From the NCBI GenBank assembly GCA_002476905.1, contig DLND01000145.1, positions 7,277 through 21,741 of the forward strand: a stretch of 14,465 nucleotides of DNA, given 5' to 3'. Position 1 is the first letter of the stretch. The number at the start of each line of letters is the position of its first letter. Source of the DNA: Flavobacteriales bacterium UBA7519. GTDB lineage: Bacteria; Bacteroidota; Bacteroidia; Flavobacteriales; Weeksellaceae. The position numbers were made by a program, and so were the translations under genes. The notes below the pieces were generated by a model. That model was not told the DNA's origin. It saw only the letters and a program-made list of their open reading frames with translations, and did not search any database. Shown piece after piece: positions 8,784 through 14,465 of the stretch.

Positions 8784-9950
8784 TTACAAATATTTCTTGC
8801 CTAAGTTTACTAAAATTCGACTAACGAAAAAGTAGAATATAATAACTGGTAACACTTTTGAAATTTCGCTAAAACTATAAGAGAATGATTTCAAACTTAT
8901 TATCGATATAAATAAAAATAATTTTTGCGGGAAACAGATTATTTCAAAAAAATGGAACGCCAACATATATCCAATAAAATAAAACATCAAACCAAAATTA
9001 AAAAGACCGTATAATGCTAACAAATAATCCTTTCTTGAAAGTTCTGCAAAACTAAAAGAAACTAATTTTTGGAATTGATTGAAAGAATTAATCATTAAGT
9101 TTGGTTGATTAAAATAATCTGACGCTATCCAATAACCATCGGTCCTAAGGTATGGAAGAAGATTATATAATTGTTTAAATGCTAATGCAGAACCTATGGC
9201 AAATAATGTTTTGCTTGATACAACGACACTCAATAAAATAAGAATTGTACAAAAGATTAAGGCAAAATAAACGCCTGATGCATTCACAATAATTCTTTCC
9301 CATTTTTTCAGTCTCCAAATATCTGTAACATCTGCAAAGAAAACAGGCATAAAATACAGATACAAGCCAAAACCTATACCTCCATGTTTCGCTTTATAAT
9401 AATGAGTTGCTGTTGCGTGTCCTAATTCGTGAAACAAAGTGCATAATAAAGAAATTGGTATAAAAAAAAACGCAATTTTTAATAGATCTATTTCTTCAGT
9501 ATTATTGTAATTTTTATATAATAGAAAACAAAGAGTCAAAAATGATAATGATAAAAATGTTATAGCTATCTTTTTGTTAAATAAAAACTTTAGATAAGGA
9601 ACTATTTTACTCACCCACTGTGCTTTGAAAAAAATAAATCCAAAAGAAAGATAACCAGGTAATTTCTTTTTTTGCTTGATGTTAGGACTTGTTTCAAAAA
9701 TTCCTATTTTATCTAATTTTTCTGAAACTATTAGAACCTTTTCCTGTGTAATATTCTGATAGGTTTTATTATACTCAAAATAAATTTCTCTAAGATCTCT
9801 TTTTCCGTCAAAAAGTTGAATGATCTGATAAAAATTTTGATTGATTTTAATATACTTTCCAGTAATATTATTAATTATCAGATATGAGTTTTCATTAAAG
9901 GAAGACACTTCCGTATGTGGTCCAATAACTAAAATATCATCTATATTCAT
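8784..9950 (-). CDS. PqqD-like/M50 membrane metalloprotease of the peptide locus
   Basis: A 388-aa polytopic membrane protein. Residues about 8-85 resemble a PqqD-type winged-helix leader-binding domain (pattern YLIINNITGKYIKINQNF and then FDGKRDLREI). The rest is a site-2-protease-like M50 core: a hydrophobic helix at about 155-173 carries the zinc motif HELGH (174-178, with Glu175 as catalytic base), then GLYLYFMPVFFADVTDIW (195-212), and the third ligand region LLPYLRTDGYW with Asp271. More helices follow at about 225-245, 308-335 and 342-385. The pattern matches 'peptide zinc metalloprotease' proteins of the YydH type found beside peptide genes. Inferred role: recognise and cleave the leader of the two small peptides. 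It overlaps the upstream gene by 4 nt (ATGA) and is the last gene of the operon. No partner HlyD or ABC exporter is present in the window. Confidence 0.82.
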   Translation of the reverse strand: MNIDDILVIGPHTEVSSFNENSYLIINNITGKYIKINQNFYQIIQLFDGKRDLREIYFEYNKTYQNITQEKVLIVSEKLDKIGIFETSPNIKQKKKLPGYLSFGFIFFKAQWVSKIVPYLKFLFNKKIAITFLSLSFLTLCFLLYKNYNNTEEIDLLKIAFFFIPISLLCTLFHELGHATATHYYKAKHGGIGFGLYLYFMPVFFADVTDIWRLKKWERIIVNASGVYFALIFCTILILLSVVVSSKTLFAIGSALAFKQLYNLLPYLRTDGYWIASDYFNQPNLMINSFNQFQKLVSFSFAELSRKDYLLALYGLFNFGLMFYFIGYMLAFHFFEIICFPQKLFLFISIISLKSFSYSFSEISKVLPVIIFYFFVSRILVNLGKKYL

Positions 9951-11791
9951 AGCAAAGATTTAAGTACGAAAGCAGTAGTTAGAGTTTTACTTTTGTATGG
10001 TTCATTTGTTTTTGGTTTTATAAAGTTTTCTGCTTTCCAGCTTCCATCGCCTAATTGATTTTCAAGAAGAAATTTTTCCGAATTTTCAAAATAGAAACTC
10101 GAATATTCATCAGGAAAATAATTAAGGGACAGACGAGCAAATGCTGTGGATAGATTTTTGTGTTCGTCAGATCCGAAACTTCCGTCTTCATTTTGAGTAT
10201 TTTTGATGAAATCTAAGGATTTTTGTTTTTCTTTTTCAAACTCATTTGGAAAACTTTCCAGCAATCTTAGTACAACATAAGTTCCATAATAGTTTCCGTA
10301 ATACCATCTGCTGTCCCAAAAACCATCATGTTTTTGTTGAGAAATAATATAATCTATCCCCTTTTTTATGATGCCAGAATATTTTTCGGCATTATATAAA
10401 AAAAGAGCATATAAAAAATTAGCAACTACTTCCACATCAGGACCCTTTCCCCATTTTGTAGAATTAAAATGGTCTTGTCTTTTCTGAATTTCTGTAAGAT
10501 TATCTTTCGGAATGATCCAGGTTTCTATTCCTCCATTTTTAATGGTTCTGTCTTGAGTTACAATATCAATTGCCTTTAAGCAATATTTATCTATGAGTTG
10601 GTTTTCTTGAGTTTGAATAAATTGTTGCATTATTTGCCCTAAATCATCAATGTCCGCAGCAACTTCTTGTACAGTTGGAAAATAAGACCATGTTCCAATT
10701 GTATCGTTATTAACTCTTGACAGGAAATAGTTGTTCTCTTCTTTGAAAAAAATATCCGTTTTTAAACCAAATTTTTCCGAGATATGCAAAAGGCAGTCAT
10801 TCAACATCGCTCTCTGAAAAGTATCTGAATAATGCAATTGCGTTTTATTATTAAAGCCTTCTTTTTTGCTTAGCCACATAAAATGCTGCAATTCTACATA
10901 GTTTTCTGAAAATTCTTTTGCAATAAAATCCAATCCTTTTGTTATTACAACATTATCAATTGAAGAATAATCGAAGAAAGTTCGGGTTTGAACTGCTTTT
11001 TTAAGTCCATTTTTCTTTTTTAGAATCTGAATGTATGAAAAAGTTGTTTCATAATAAGTGGAAACAGCTTTTTGCATTTCTTCAATCGTTTTGTACCAAC
11101 CACTTTCTTGATCTTTTAAAAAAGATTTAGCTTTCTCAAAACTATCAATGGATTTTTGTAAAAGGATAAAAGCTAAGCCTGTCACATAAAATAATTTTCT
11201 AAGCATCTCCACATCAGTATGCTTTTCAAAATCTATCTTTTTAGAAAGCTCGTAAACAGCTATATTGAATTGTTTCTCTTTAAAGTCTTCATTAAAGTCT
11301 TCTATATCATCATAAATCTGAAAGCCCAAAGAAAAGTACTTATGAGATTCTATAAGATTTTCGTACAATTCTTTATCTGCGTTTTCTGTAAGCTCAGAAA
11401 GAGAATCGATAGCAATCTTGCCAAAAGCTGATTTTTTATCAGCAACTTCAATATATCTTTGTTCAGAAAAGTTCGCAAAAAGTTCTTTTTCCAAAAATAC
11501 AGCTTCCTGATATTCCTTTTTCCGGCAATTCCAAACATTCCAGAAGTTATGCTGTTCCGGATAAACATTTGATAATTTTTTTATTGCATATTCCTGTAAT
11601 TCCAAAACAGTGAAAACCCTCTGTATTTCTCCGTTGTCTATTATGGCATCAAGATTAAGAACTGAGCGATAAAATGCAAAACCAGCGTCAGAAAGTTGCT
11701 TAACGGTTTCGGTTTTTATTTCGGGATAGTAGTTATGAAATAGTGCAGGATATGTTTCGTAAAAGTCGGGAGATTTAAATTTACGGCTCAT
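9947..11791 (-). CDS. fused class I isoprenoid-synthase-like and class II terpene-cyclase-like protein
   Basis: A 614-aa soluble protein with no signal peptide or clear membrane helix. The N-terminal half (about 1-260) is helical and carries YRSVLNLDAIID (41-52), giving a DxxxD pair Asp48/Asp52, and YDDIEDFNED (160-169), giving an Asp-rich DDIED. Their order and spacing (about 110 residues) resemble the two metal-binding motifs of class I isoprenoid synthases such as squalene-synthase-like or ComQ-like enzymes. The C-terminal half (about 280-614) resembles squalene-hopene-cyclase/prenyltransferase alpha-barrels: DIDD at 380-383 fits the class II DxDD acid motif, GPDVEVVANFLYAL follows at 450-463, and QW-like repeats occur near 485-511 (QQKHDGFW), 532-558 (TQNEDGSF) and 577-613 (ENQLGDGSW). 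Family membership is by motif only. Within this operon it is the sole candidate for modifying the small peptides. A free-terpene synthase is an alternative. It overlaps both neighbours. Confidence 0.68.
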   Translation of the reverse strand: MSRKFKSPDFYETYPALFHNYYPEIKTETVKQLSDAGFAFYRSVLNLDAIIDNGEIQRVFTVLELQEYAIKKLSNVYPEQHNFWNVWNCRKKEYQEAVFLEKELFANFSEQRYIEVADKKSAFGKIAIDSLSELTENADKELYENLIESHKYFSLGFQIYDDIEDFNEDFKEKQFNIAVYELSKKIDFEKHTDVEMLRKLFYVTGLAFILLQKSIDSFEKAKSFLKDQESGWYKTIEEMQKAVSTYYETTFSYIQILKKKNGLKKAVQTRTFFDYSSIDNVVITKGLDFIAKEFSENYVELQHFMWLSKKEGFNNKTQLHYSDTFQRAMLNDCLLHISEKFGLKTDIFFKEENNYFLSRVNNDTIGTWSYFPTVQEVAADIDDLGQIMQQFIQTQENQLIDKYCLKAIDIVTQDRTIKNGGIETWIIPKDNLTEIQKRQDHFNSTKWGKGPDVEVVANFLYALFLYNAEKYSGIIKKGIDYIISQQKHDGFWDSRWYYGNYYGTYVVLRLLESFPNEFEKEKQKSLDFIKNTQNEDGSFGSDEHKNLSTAFARLSLNYFPDEYSSFYFENSEKFLLENQLGDGSWKAENFIKPKTNEPYKSKTLTTAFVLKSLL

Positions 11792-12941
11792 CTACAAATT
11801 TTTGTTCTTCAGTGGAAAGAAGGATTTTGGTGTCTTTTAGAGAATTGTCTGTAATGTTATCAAGAAAACTCTTGCTTAAATCTATTTTTTTTGATAGCCC
11901 TTTTTTGTTAGCAAAATTGTGTTTGTTGAAAATAAATTCTTCAATTGAAATGGCAGAATATATCTTGTTTTCAAGAGAAATACCGGCCTCATATTTCATC
12001 ATTATTTTTGCAGGAACATATTTTTCTCCTTTTTTGAACATATCATAAGTAACAGTATAAAGATTAGTGTTAACAGTAATTTCTTTGTCAAAAATATTTA
12101 AGTATTTGTCTTCCGTCTTTTTCTGTACATGATTCACTTCTATGTAGCTTATTGTATTTTCTTTTTTATTGTATTGCATTATTCCCTCATAATACAAGAT
12201 ATTATCTGGCATATTGTCAGATTTGAATTTTATGGTTTGTACATCTCTTGTTTCATTTATAATAGTTCCATTGATTTTTAAACCTTTTGTATAATAATCC
12301 ATAATATAAAGCTGATTGTACAAGAAAAACCTTTGTAAAAATGATTTTATTTTATCTTCTTGTGGACTGATATTTCTTTTCTTATTGAAAATATAGTTTT
12401 TATCATCCTTTTTATTTTTGTCAAATTTTTTATTTCGAAGATTTACTTGCATAAATTGATCTATATCTTTTCGATAATCATATTTATTGTTCAATGTCCA
12501 TAAATCCATATCCAATACTAAAATTCTATTCAGCTTATTATCTATTTCTGATTTAGTCTTAAATGTTCCGTTATAAATTGACGTTTTTATTTCATAATTT
12601 TTATCATAGTCCTTCAAAACTGAATTAATAATCTTTTTTGCATCTACAGTTTTTATAACAACTTCTTGTATTTCTTTGTAAATTGGTTTTAGTTCTATAG
12701 AACTATTTACTGGAAATACACCTTGTTCATATTGTGGAGCAAATAACTCAATATTTTTCACTTCATTAGGTATCATAACAAAACCATCATCATTAGTATA
12801 TGAAATCTCGTTGTTGTATATTACTCTTACTTGTGGAATAATTTGTTTTGTTTCAAAATCAATAATGCTTATTTTCTTTTGGGAAGAAAATAATACTATT
12901 GAAAAACATAAAGTAAAAAAAAGAAAATATTTAAATTTCAT
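11781..12941 (-). CDS. secreted protein with carboxypeptidase-regulatory-like domain, function unknown
   Basis: A 386-aa protein. Residues 1-20 are a type I signal peptide (Lys-rich start, Phe/Leu core, cleavage near SS-Q21), with no lipobox Cys. Residues about 22-80 look like the beta-sandwich of the CarboxypepD_reg-like family: a 'DFETKQIIPQVRV' strand pair, then TNDDGFVMIP. That domain is common at the N terminus of Bacteroidota outer-membrane and periplasmic proteins. The remaining 300 residues are mixed alpha/beta and very Lys-, Asn- and Asp-rich; a KIINSVLKDYDKNY segment (103-116) recalls a similar stretch after this domain in DUF5686-type proteins. No catalytic motif was seen. It is the first gene after the internal terminator and overlaps the cyclase-like gene by 11 nt, so it is co-translated with it. 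A role in handling or placing the exported peptide in the envelope is only a guess. Confidence 0.6.
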   Translation of the reverse strand: MKFKYFLFFTLCFSIVLFSSQKKISIIDFETKQIIPQVRVIYNNEISYTNDDGFVMIPNEVKNIELFAPQYEQGVFPVNSSIELKPIYKEIQEVVIKTVDAKKIINSVLKDYDKNYEIKTSIYNGTFKTKSEIDNKLNRILVLDMDLWTLNNKYDYRKDIDQFMQVNLRNKKFDKNKKDDKNYIFNKKRNISPQEDKIKSFLQRFFLYNQLYIMDYYTKGLKINGTIINETRDVQTIKFKSDNMPDNILYYEGIMQYNKKENTISYIEVNHVQKKTEDKYLNIFDKEITVNTNLYTVTYDMFKKGEKYVPAKIMMKYEAGISLENKIYSAISIEEFIFNKHNFANKKGLSKKIDLSKSFLDNITDNSLKDTKILLSTEEQKFVDEP

Positions 12942-12963
12942 CTAATTATTAATAAGTAAAAAT

Positions 12964-12994
12964 AAAAAACAACTGTCCAAAATCAGACAGTTGT
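12964..12994 (-). terminator. intrinsic terminator/attenuator between peptide genes and enzyme genes
   Basis: A perfect 9-bp stem pairs 12986-12994 with 12969-12977 around an 8-nt loop and, read on the minus strand, is followed by a T tract (A run 12964-12968 on the plus strand). It begins 8 nt after the stop of the 60-aa peptide gene and 23 nt before the ATG of the secreted-protein gene. No TAnnTTTG box is visible between the hairpin and that gene, so the downstream genes probably rely on read-through. Confidence 0.8.
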
Positions 12995-13001
12995 AAAATT
13001 T

Positions 13002-13184
13002 TTAGAATGATTGGCTTACTCCAGTTTGTACTGTCCCTGGTGTTTGATTACTTCCGTCAAACCATTTGATTCCCCCCGCTGTTTCATCCATTTCAAATCT
13101 CTCCTCTAATTCTTCCATTTGGAAATCATTAAGTAGTTCTACCTCTTGAGCTGATAATTGCTCGCCTGTGTTTTTTAAATCCAT
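13002..13184 (-). CDS. putative RiPP precursor peptide 1 (60 aa)
   Basis: A 60-aa peptide with no signal sequence and a strongly acidic, helical N-terminal half, followed by a Gly/Ser/Thr/Gln-rich C-terminal half. It aligns without gaps over residues 1-32 with the neighbouring 55-aa peptide; shared positions include L17, D20-F21, M23, E25-L26-E27 and R29-F30-E31-M32. Downstream it has W41-F42 and G50-x-V52-x-T54, also matched in the partner. This acidic leader plus divergent tail is the architecture of a modified-peptide precursor. A Gly-Gly at 37-38 is not shared with the partner, so GG-type cleavage is not supported. The start lies behind an A-rich stretch typical of Bacteroidota translation starts. 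The specific precursor family is not one I recognise. Confidence 0.72.
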   Translation of the reverse strand: MDLKNTGEQLSAQEVELLNDFQMEELEERFEMDETAGGIKWFDGSNQTPGTVQTGVSQSF

Positions 13185-13234
13185 TTTTTTTAAGATTTTT
13201 AAAGTTAAACATTAATATTAATTGAATTAGTTTT

Positions 13235-13402
13235 TCAAAGAGTCAAGACAGGACCTCCGTCATCTTGTACATCTTTTGTAAACCAACTATTTCTTAATTC
13301 TTGTTCCATTTCAAACCGTGATTCAAGCTCCTGCATATGAAAATCTTTTACTAACTCAAAATCTTGAATATTTAATAATGATTCTTTGTTTTCTAATTCC
13401 AT
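13235..13402 (-). CDS. putative RiPP precursor peptide 2 (55 aa)
   Basis: A short gene easily missed by gene callers. It encodes 55 residues from the ATG at 13402 to a TGA at 13235-13237. The leader (1-32) carries the same Q13, E16-L17, D20-F21, M23, E25-L26-E27 and R29-F30-E31-M32 as the 60-aa peptide, and the tail has W40-F41 and G50-P-V52-L-T54. About 20 of 55 positions are identical in an ungapped alignment. It is acidic and has no Cys, signal peptide or membrane segment. It is the first gene of the minus-strand operon, 50 nt upstream of the second peptide and about 24 nt downstream of a candidate -7 box. The homology to its neighbour is the main evidence that it is real. Confidence 0.72.
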   Translation of the reverse strand: MELENKESLLNIQDFELVKDFHMQELESRFEMEQELRNSWFTKDVQDDGGPVLTL

Positions 13403-13425
13403 TTTAATTTATTTTATCAACAACG

Positions 13426-13456
13426 CAAATTTCACATTAAATTTTAATGCACACAA
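13426..13456 (-). promoter_or_regulatory. putative promoter of the peptide operon
   Basis: On the minus strand a TTG (13454-13456) is followed after 20 nt by GAAATTTG (13426-13433), a 7/8 match to the -7 box TAnnTTTG with near-ideal spacing. It lies 23 nt before the ATG of the 55-aa peptide and would give a leader of roughly 20 nt. Confidence 0.5.
13435..13449. promoter_or_regulatory. candidate operator palindrome
   Basis: CATTAAATTTTAATG is a perfect palindrome of two 7-bp arms around one central base. It lies wholly inside the spacer of the putative peptide promoter and beside a divergently oriented XRE-type regulator gene, so it is well placed as a repressor site. The sequence is AT-only apart from its ends, which weakens the case. 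Confidence 0.4.
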
Positions 13457-13480
13457 TCAGTTTTACAAAAACATAATCAG
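13452..13480. repeat. 20-bp-spaced direct repeat in the divergent promoter region
   Basis: CACAATCAG (13452-13460) and CATAATCAG (13472-13480) match at 8 of 9 positions and start exactly 20 bp, about two helical turns, apart. The first copy covers the candidate -33 element of the peptide promoter. It could be a regulator or activator site, or chance. Confidence 0.3.
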
Positions 13481-13508
13481 AATAATCGTTTTTTCAATTA
13501 GTTTTTTT

Positions 13509-13516
13509 TATATTTG
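13509..13516 (+). promoter_or_regulatory. putative -7 box for the XRE-type regulator
   Basis: TATATTTG is a perfect TAnnTTTG match, 20 nt before the regulator ATG, giving a leader of roughly 15 nt. The -33 region holds only a T-rich stretch (about 13489-13494) with no clear TTG. Confidence 0.5.
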
Positions 13517-13536
13517 CAATACACAAATGAAAACTA

Positions 13537-13863
13537 ATGACCACAGTTGAAGCAGTCTTGAATAAAATCAAGACTTATAGAAAAGACAAAGGATATTCTC
13601 AAGAGTATATGGCTTTCAAATTAGATATTAGCCAAGCAGCTTACACCAACTTAGAAAATCAAACAAGTAAACTTTCCGTAGAGCGACTGATACAGATTGC
13701 TGAGATTCTAGGGCAGCCGTTATCTGGCTTTTTTGGAGAACAAAACAATTTTAATAAAGAAGATGCAGTAGAAGTACGTAATGAAATCAAAATATTAATA
13801 AATGAACTTGTGAGAAGTAAAGATGCTCAAATCAATATTTTCAAAAAATTACTGGATAAATAA
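13537..13863 (+). CDS. XRE-family helix-turn-helix regulator
   Basis: A 108-aa protein. Residues about 6-65 form a classic lambda-repressor-like (XRE) DNA-binding domain: KIKTYRKDKGYSQEYMAFKL, then the recognition-helix region DISQAAYTNLENQTSKLS and VERLIQIAEILGQPLSGFF. Residues about 75-108 are a charged amphipathic helix (EVRNEIKILINELVRSKD) that probably dimerises. An ATG at 13527 gives only a few codons before a stop, so 13537 is the start. It is divergent from the peptide operon with a shared 134-nt control region and is the natural candidate regulator of that operon. That link is inferred from position. There is no ligand-binding domain. Confidence 0.87.
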   Translation: MTTVEAVLNKIKTYRKDKGYSQEYMAFKLDISQAAYTNLENQTSKLSVERLIQIAEILGQPLSGFFGEQNNFNKEDAVEVRNEIKILINELVRSKDAQINIFKKLLDK

Positions 13864-13896
13864 AAGACAAAAAAACCGGCAGATTTGCTAGTCATG

Positions 13897-13924
13897 GTCG
13901 GAAGATTTTTCTTCCGACTTTTTT
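13897..13924 (+). terminator. intrinsic terminator of the regulator gene
   Basis: GTCGGAAGA (13897-13905) pairs perfectly with TCTTCCGAC (13910-13918) around a TTTT loop, followed by six T residues (13919-13924). It lies 34 nt after the regulator stop codon. Confidence 0.92.
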
Positions 13925-13983
13925 GTTGCTTATAGCGAAAAAAATTATTAGCTTAATAACCTGATTATCAATTATTTATCTTG

Positions 13984-13991
13984 TATATTTG
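13984..13991 (+). promoter_or_regulatory. putative -7 box for the transposase gene
   Basis: TATATTTG is a perfect TAnnTTTG match, 40 nt before the transposase ATG. It lies in the first of two TTGTATATTT copies (13981-13990 and 14001-14010). No convincing -33 element is visible. Confidence 0.35.
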
Positions 13992-14031
13992 AGTATTATT
14001 TTGTATATTTATGTCTGATAATTAAGTAGTT

Positions 14032-14465
14032 ATGTCAGTTTTTAAAGATCACAAAATTTCGCTTAAAAAGGTATTAGACTTTATTCCAGAAGCTCTTTTG
14101 AGCCATCTTTCAGTCACAACGAAAGTGGATCACTACAGCAAGGTGCTGCACGGAAAGAAAATGTTTTACCTGTTGTTGTTCTGTATTTTCGACAATGAAA
14201 AATTGAGCCAAAGAACTTTAGAAGATACCTTTAACAGTAGTGGCTTTAAAGCATTGTTTGGATTGGGCGAGGATGAGAAGGTGCGGAGAAGTTCTATTTC
14301 TGAGAGGCTCTCGAAGATTGATCCCAATTATTTTAAAGAGATTTACGAGCAAATGTACTCAAGGTTTTCGGAGCTATATACAAAGACCGAAATTGAAAAG
14401 TACAATCTCATCAGGGTGGACAGCACGATCGTGGCCGATACCTGCACCAAACTCAAGGAAGGCAT
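14032..14465 (+). CDS. IS4-type DDE transposase (3' end beyond window)
   Basis: The reading frame is open from ATG 14032 to the window edge (144 complete codons). It begins MSVFKDHKISLKKVLDFIPE and continues with a helical N-terminal domain (HYSKVLHGKKMFYLLLF and SISERLSKIDPNYFKEIYE). RVDSTIVADTCTKL (about 128-141) carries the first catalytic Asp of a DDE transposase in the 'VDST' context typical of the IS4 group. The other two catalytic residues lie outside. The base composition looks somewhat richer in G+C than the peptide locus, as expected for a mobile element. The left inverted repeat and target duplication could not be placed, because the right end is not in view; the left end should lie between the regulator terminator (13924) and 14031. 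Confidence 0.85.
   Translation, partial: MSVFKDHKISLKKVLDFIPEALLSHLSVTTKVDHYSKVLHGKKMFYLLLFCIFDNEKLSQRTLEDTFNSSGFKALFGLGEDEKVRRSSISERLSKIDPNYFKEIYEQMYSRFSELYTKTEIEKYNLIRVDSTIVADTCTKLKEG

Noticed and set aside
13070..13080. Double-glycine leader cleavage site in the 60-aa peptide (G37-G38)
   Set aside because: The 55-aa homologue has no Gly-Gly at the matching place and no C39 peptidase is present, so a GG-type processing site is not supported.
13211..13222. Palindrome ATTAATATTAAT as an independent operator
   Set aside because: It is AT-only, common by chance in this composition, and not at a recognisable promoter; it is mentioned only as a possible relative of the 13435-13449 palindrome.
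13981..14010. Two TTGTATATTT copies before the transposase as an IS inverted end or iteron
   Set aside because: They are direct, AT-rich and few. One overlaps a likely promoter box, and without the right IS end an inverted repeat cannot be tested.

Overview
The window reads as a piece of a Bacteroidota genome, most like a Flavobacteriia/Weeksellaceae (Chryseobacterium-type) organism. The evidence is the fused CcoN-CcoO oxidase subunit, a CcoP with a single haem-c site, promoter boxes of the Bacteroidota form TAnnTTTG, A-rich start contexts without Shine-Dalgarno sequences, and overall AT-richness. Species cannot be fixed from the sequence alone.

Positions 1-8748 (+ strand) hold a near-complete cbb3-type cytochrome c oxidase locus in the order ccoI (5' end outside the window), ccoS, ccoNO (fusion), ccoQ, ccoP, ccoG, ccoH, and a TauE/SafE-type membrane protein with a His-rich tail. 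The structural genes encode the microaerobic terminal oxidase. CcoI, CcoG, CcoS and CcoH supply copper handling and assembly, and the last gene probably belongs to the same metal supply. The ccoP-ccoG gap is almost entirely occupied by a predicted three-way-junction RNA ending in a T tract.

Positions 8784-13402 (- strand, converging on the oxidase operon) hold a compact locus that looks like a ribosomally made, modified peptide (RiPP) system I do not recognise. Read 5'->3' on the minus strand it consists of: two short homologous peptides (55 and 60 aa) sharing a gap-free leader and a C-terminal Trp-Phe and G-x-V-x-T pattern; a strong intrinsic terminator; a secreted protein with a carboxypeptidase-regulatory-like domain; a 614-aa protein that appears to fuse a class I isoprenoid-synthase-like domain (DxxxD and DDIED) to a class II terpene-cyclase-like domain (DIDD and QW-like repeats); and a PqqD-like/M50 metalloprotease membrane protein. 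The last three genes overlap one another (11 and 4 nt). No radical SAM, YcaO, LanB/LanM or ATP-grasp enzyme is present, so the isoprenoid/terpene-cyclase-like fusion is the only candidate modifying enzyme. The working inference is a prenylated or terpenylated peptide, loosely analogous to ComQ/ComX chemistry. This is unproven.

Positions 13403-13536 form a divergent promoter region with a 15-bp palindrome lying inside the spacer of the peptide promoter and a 20-bp-spaced direct repeat. It separates the peptide operon from a small XRE-type regulator (13537-13863, + strand) that ends in a clear intrinsic terminator. From 14032 to the window end is the start of an IS4-type DDE transposase, suggesting a mobile or variable neighbourhood. 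No tRNA, rRNA or CRISPR was seen, and no gene-free stretch exceeds 300 bases.
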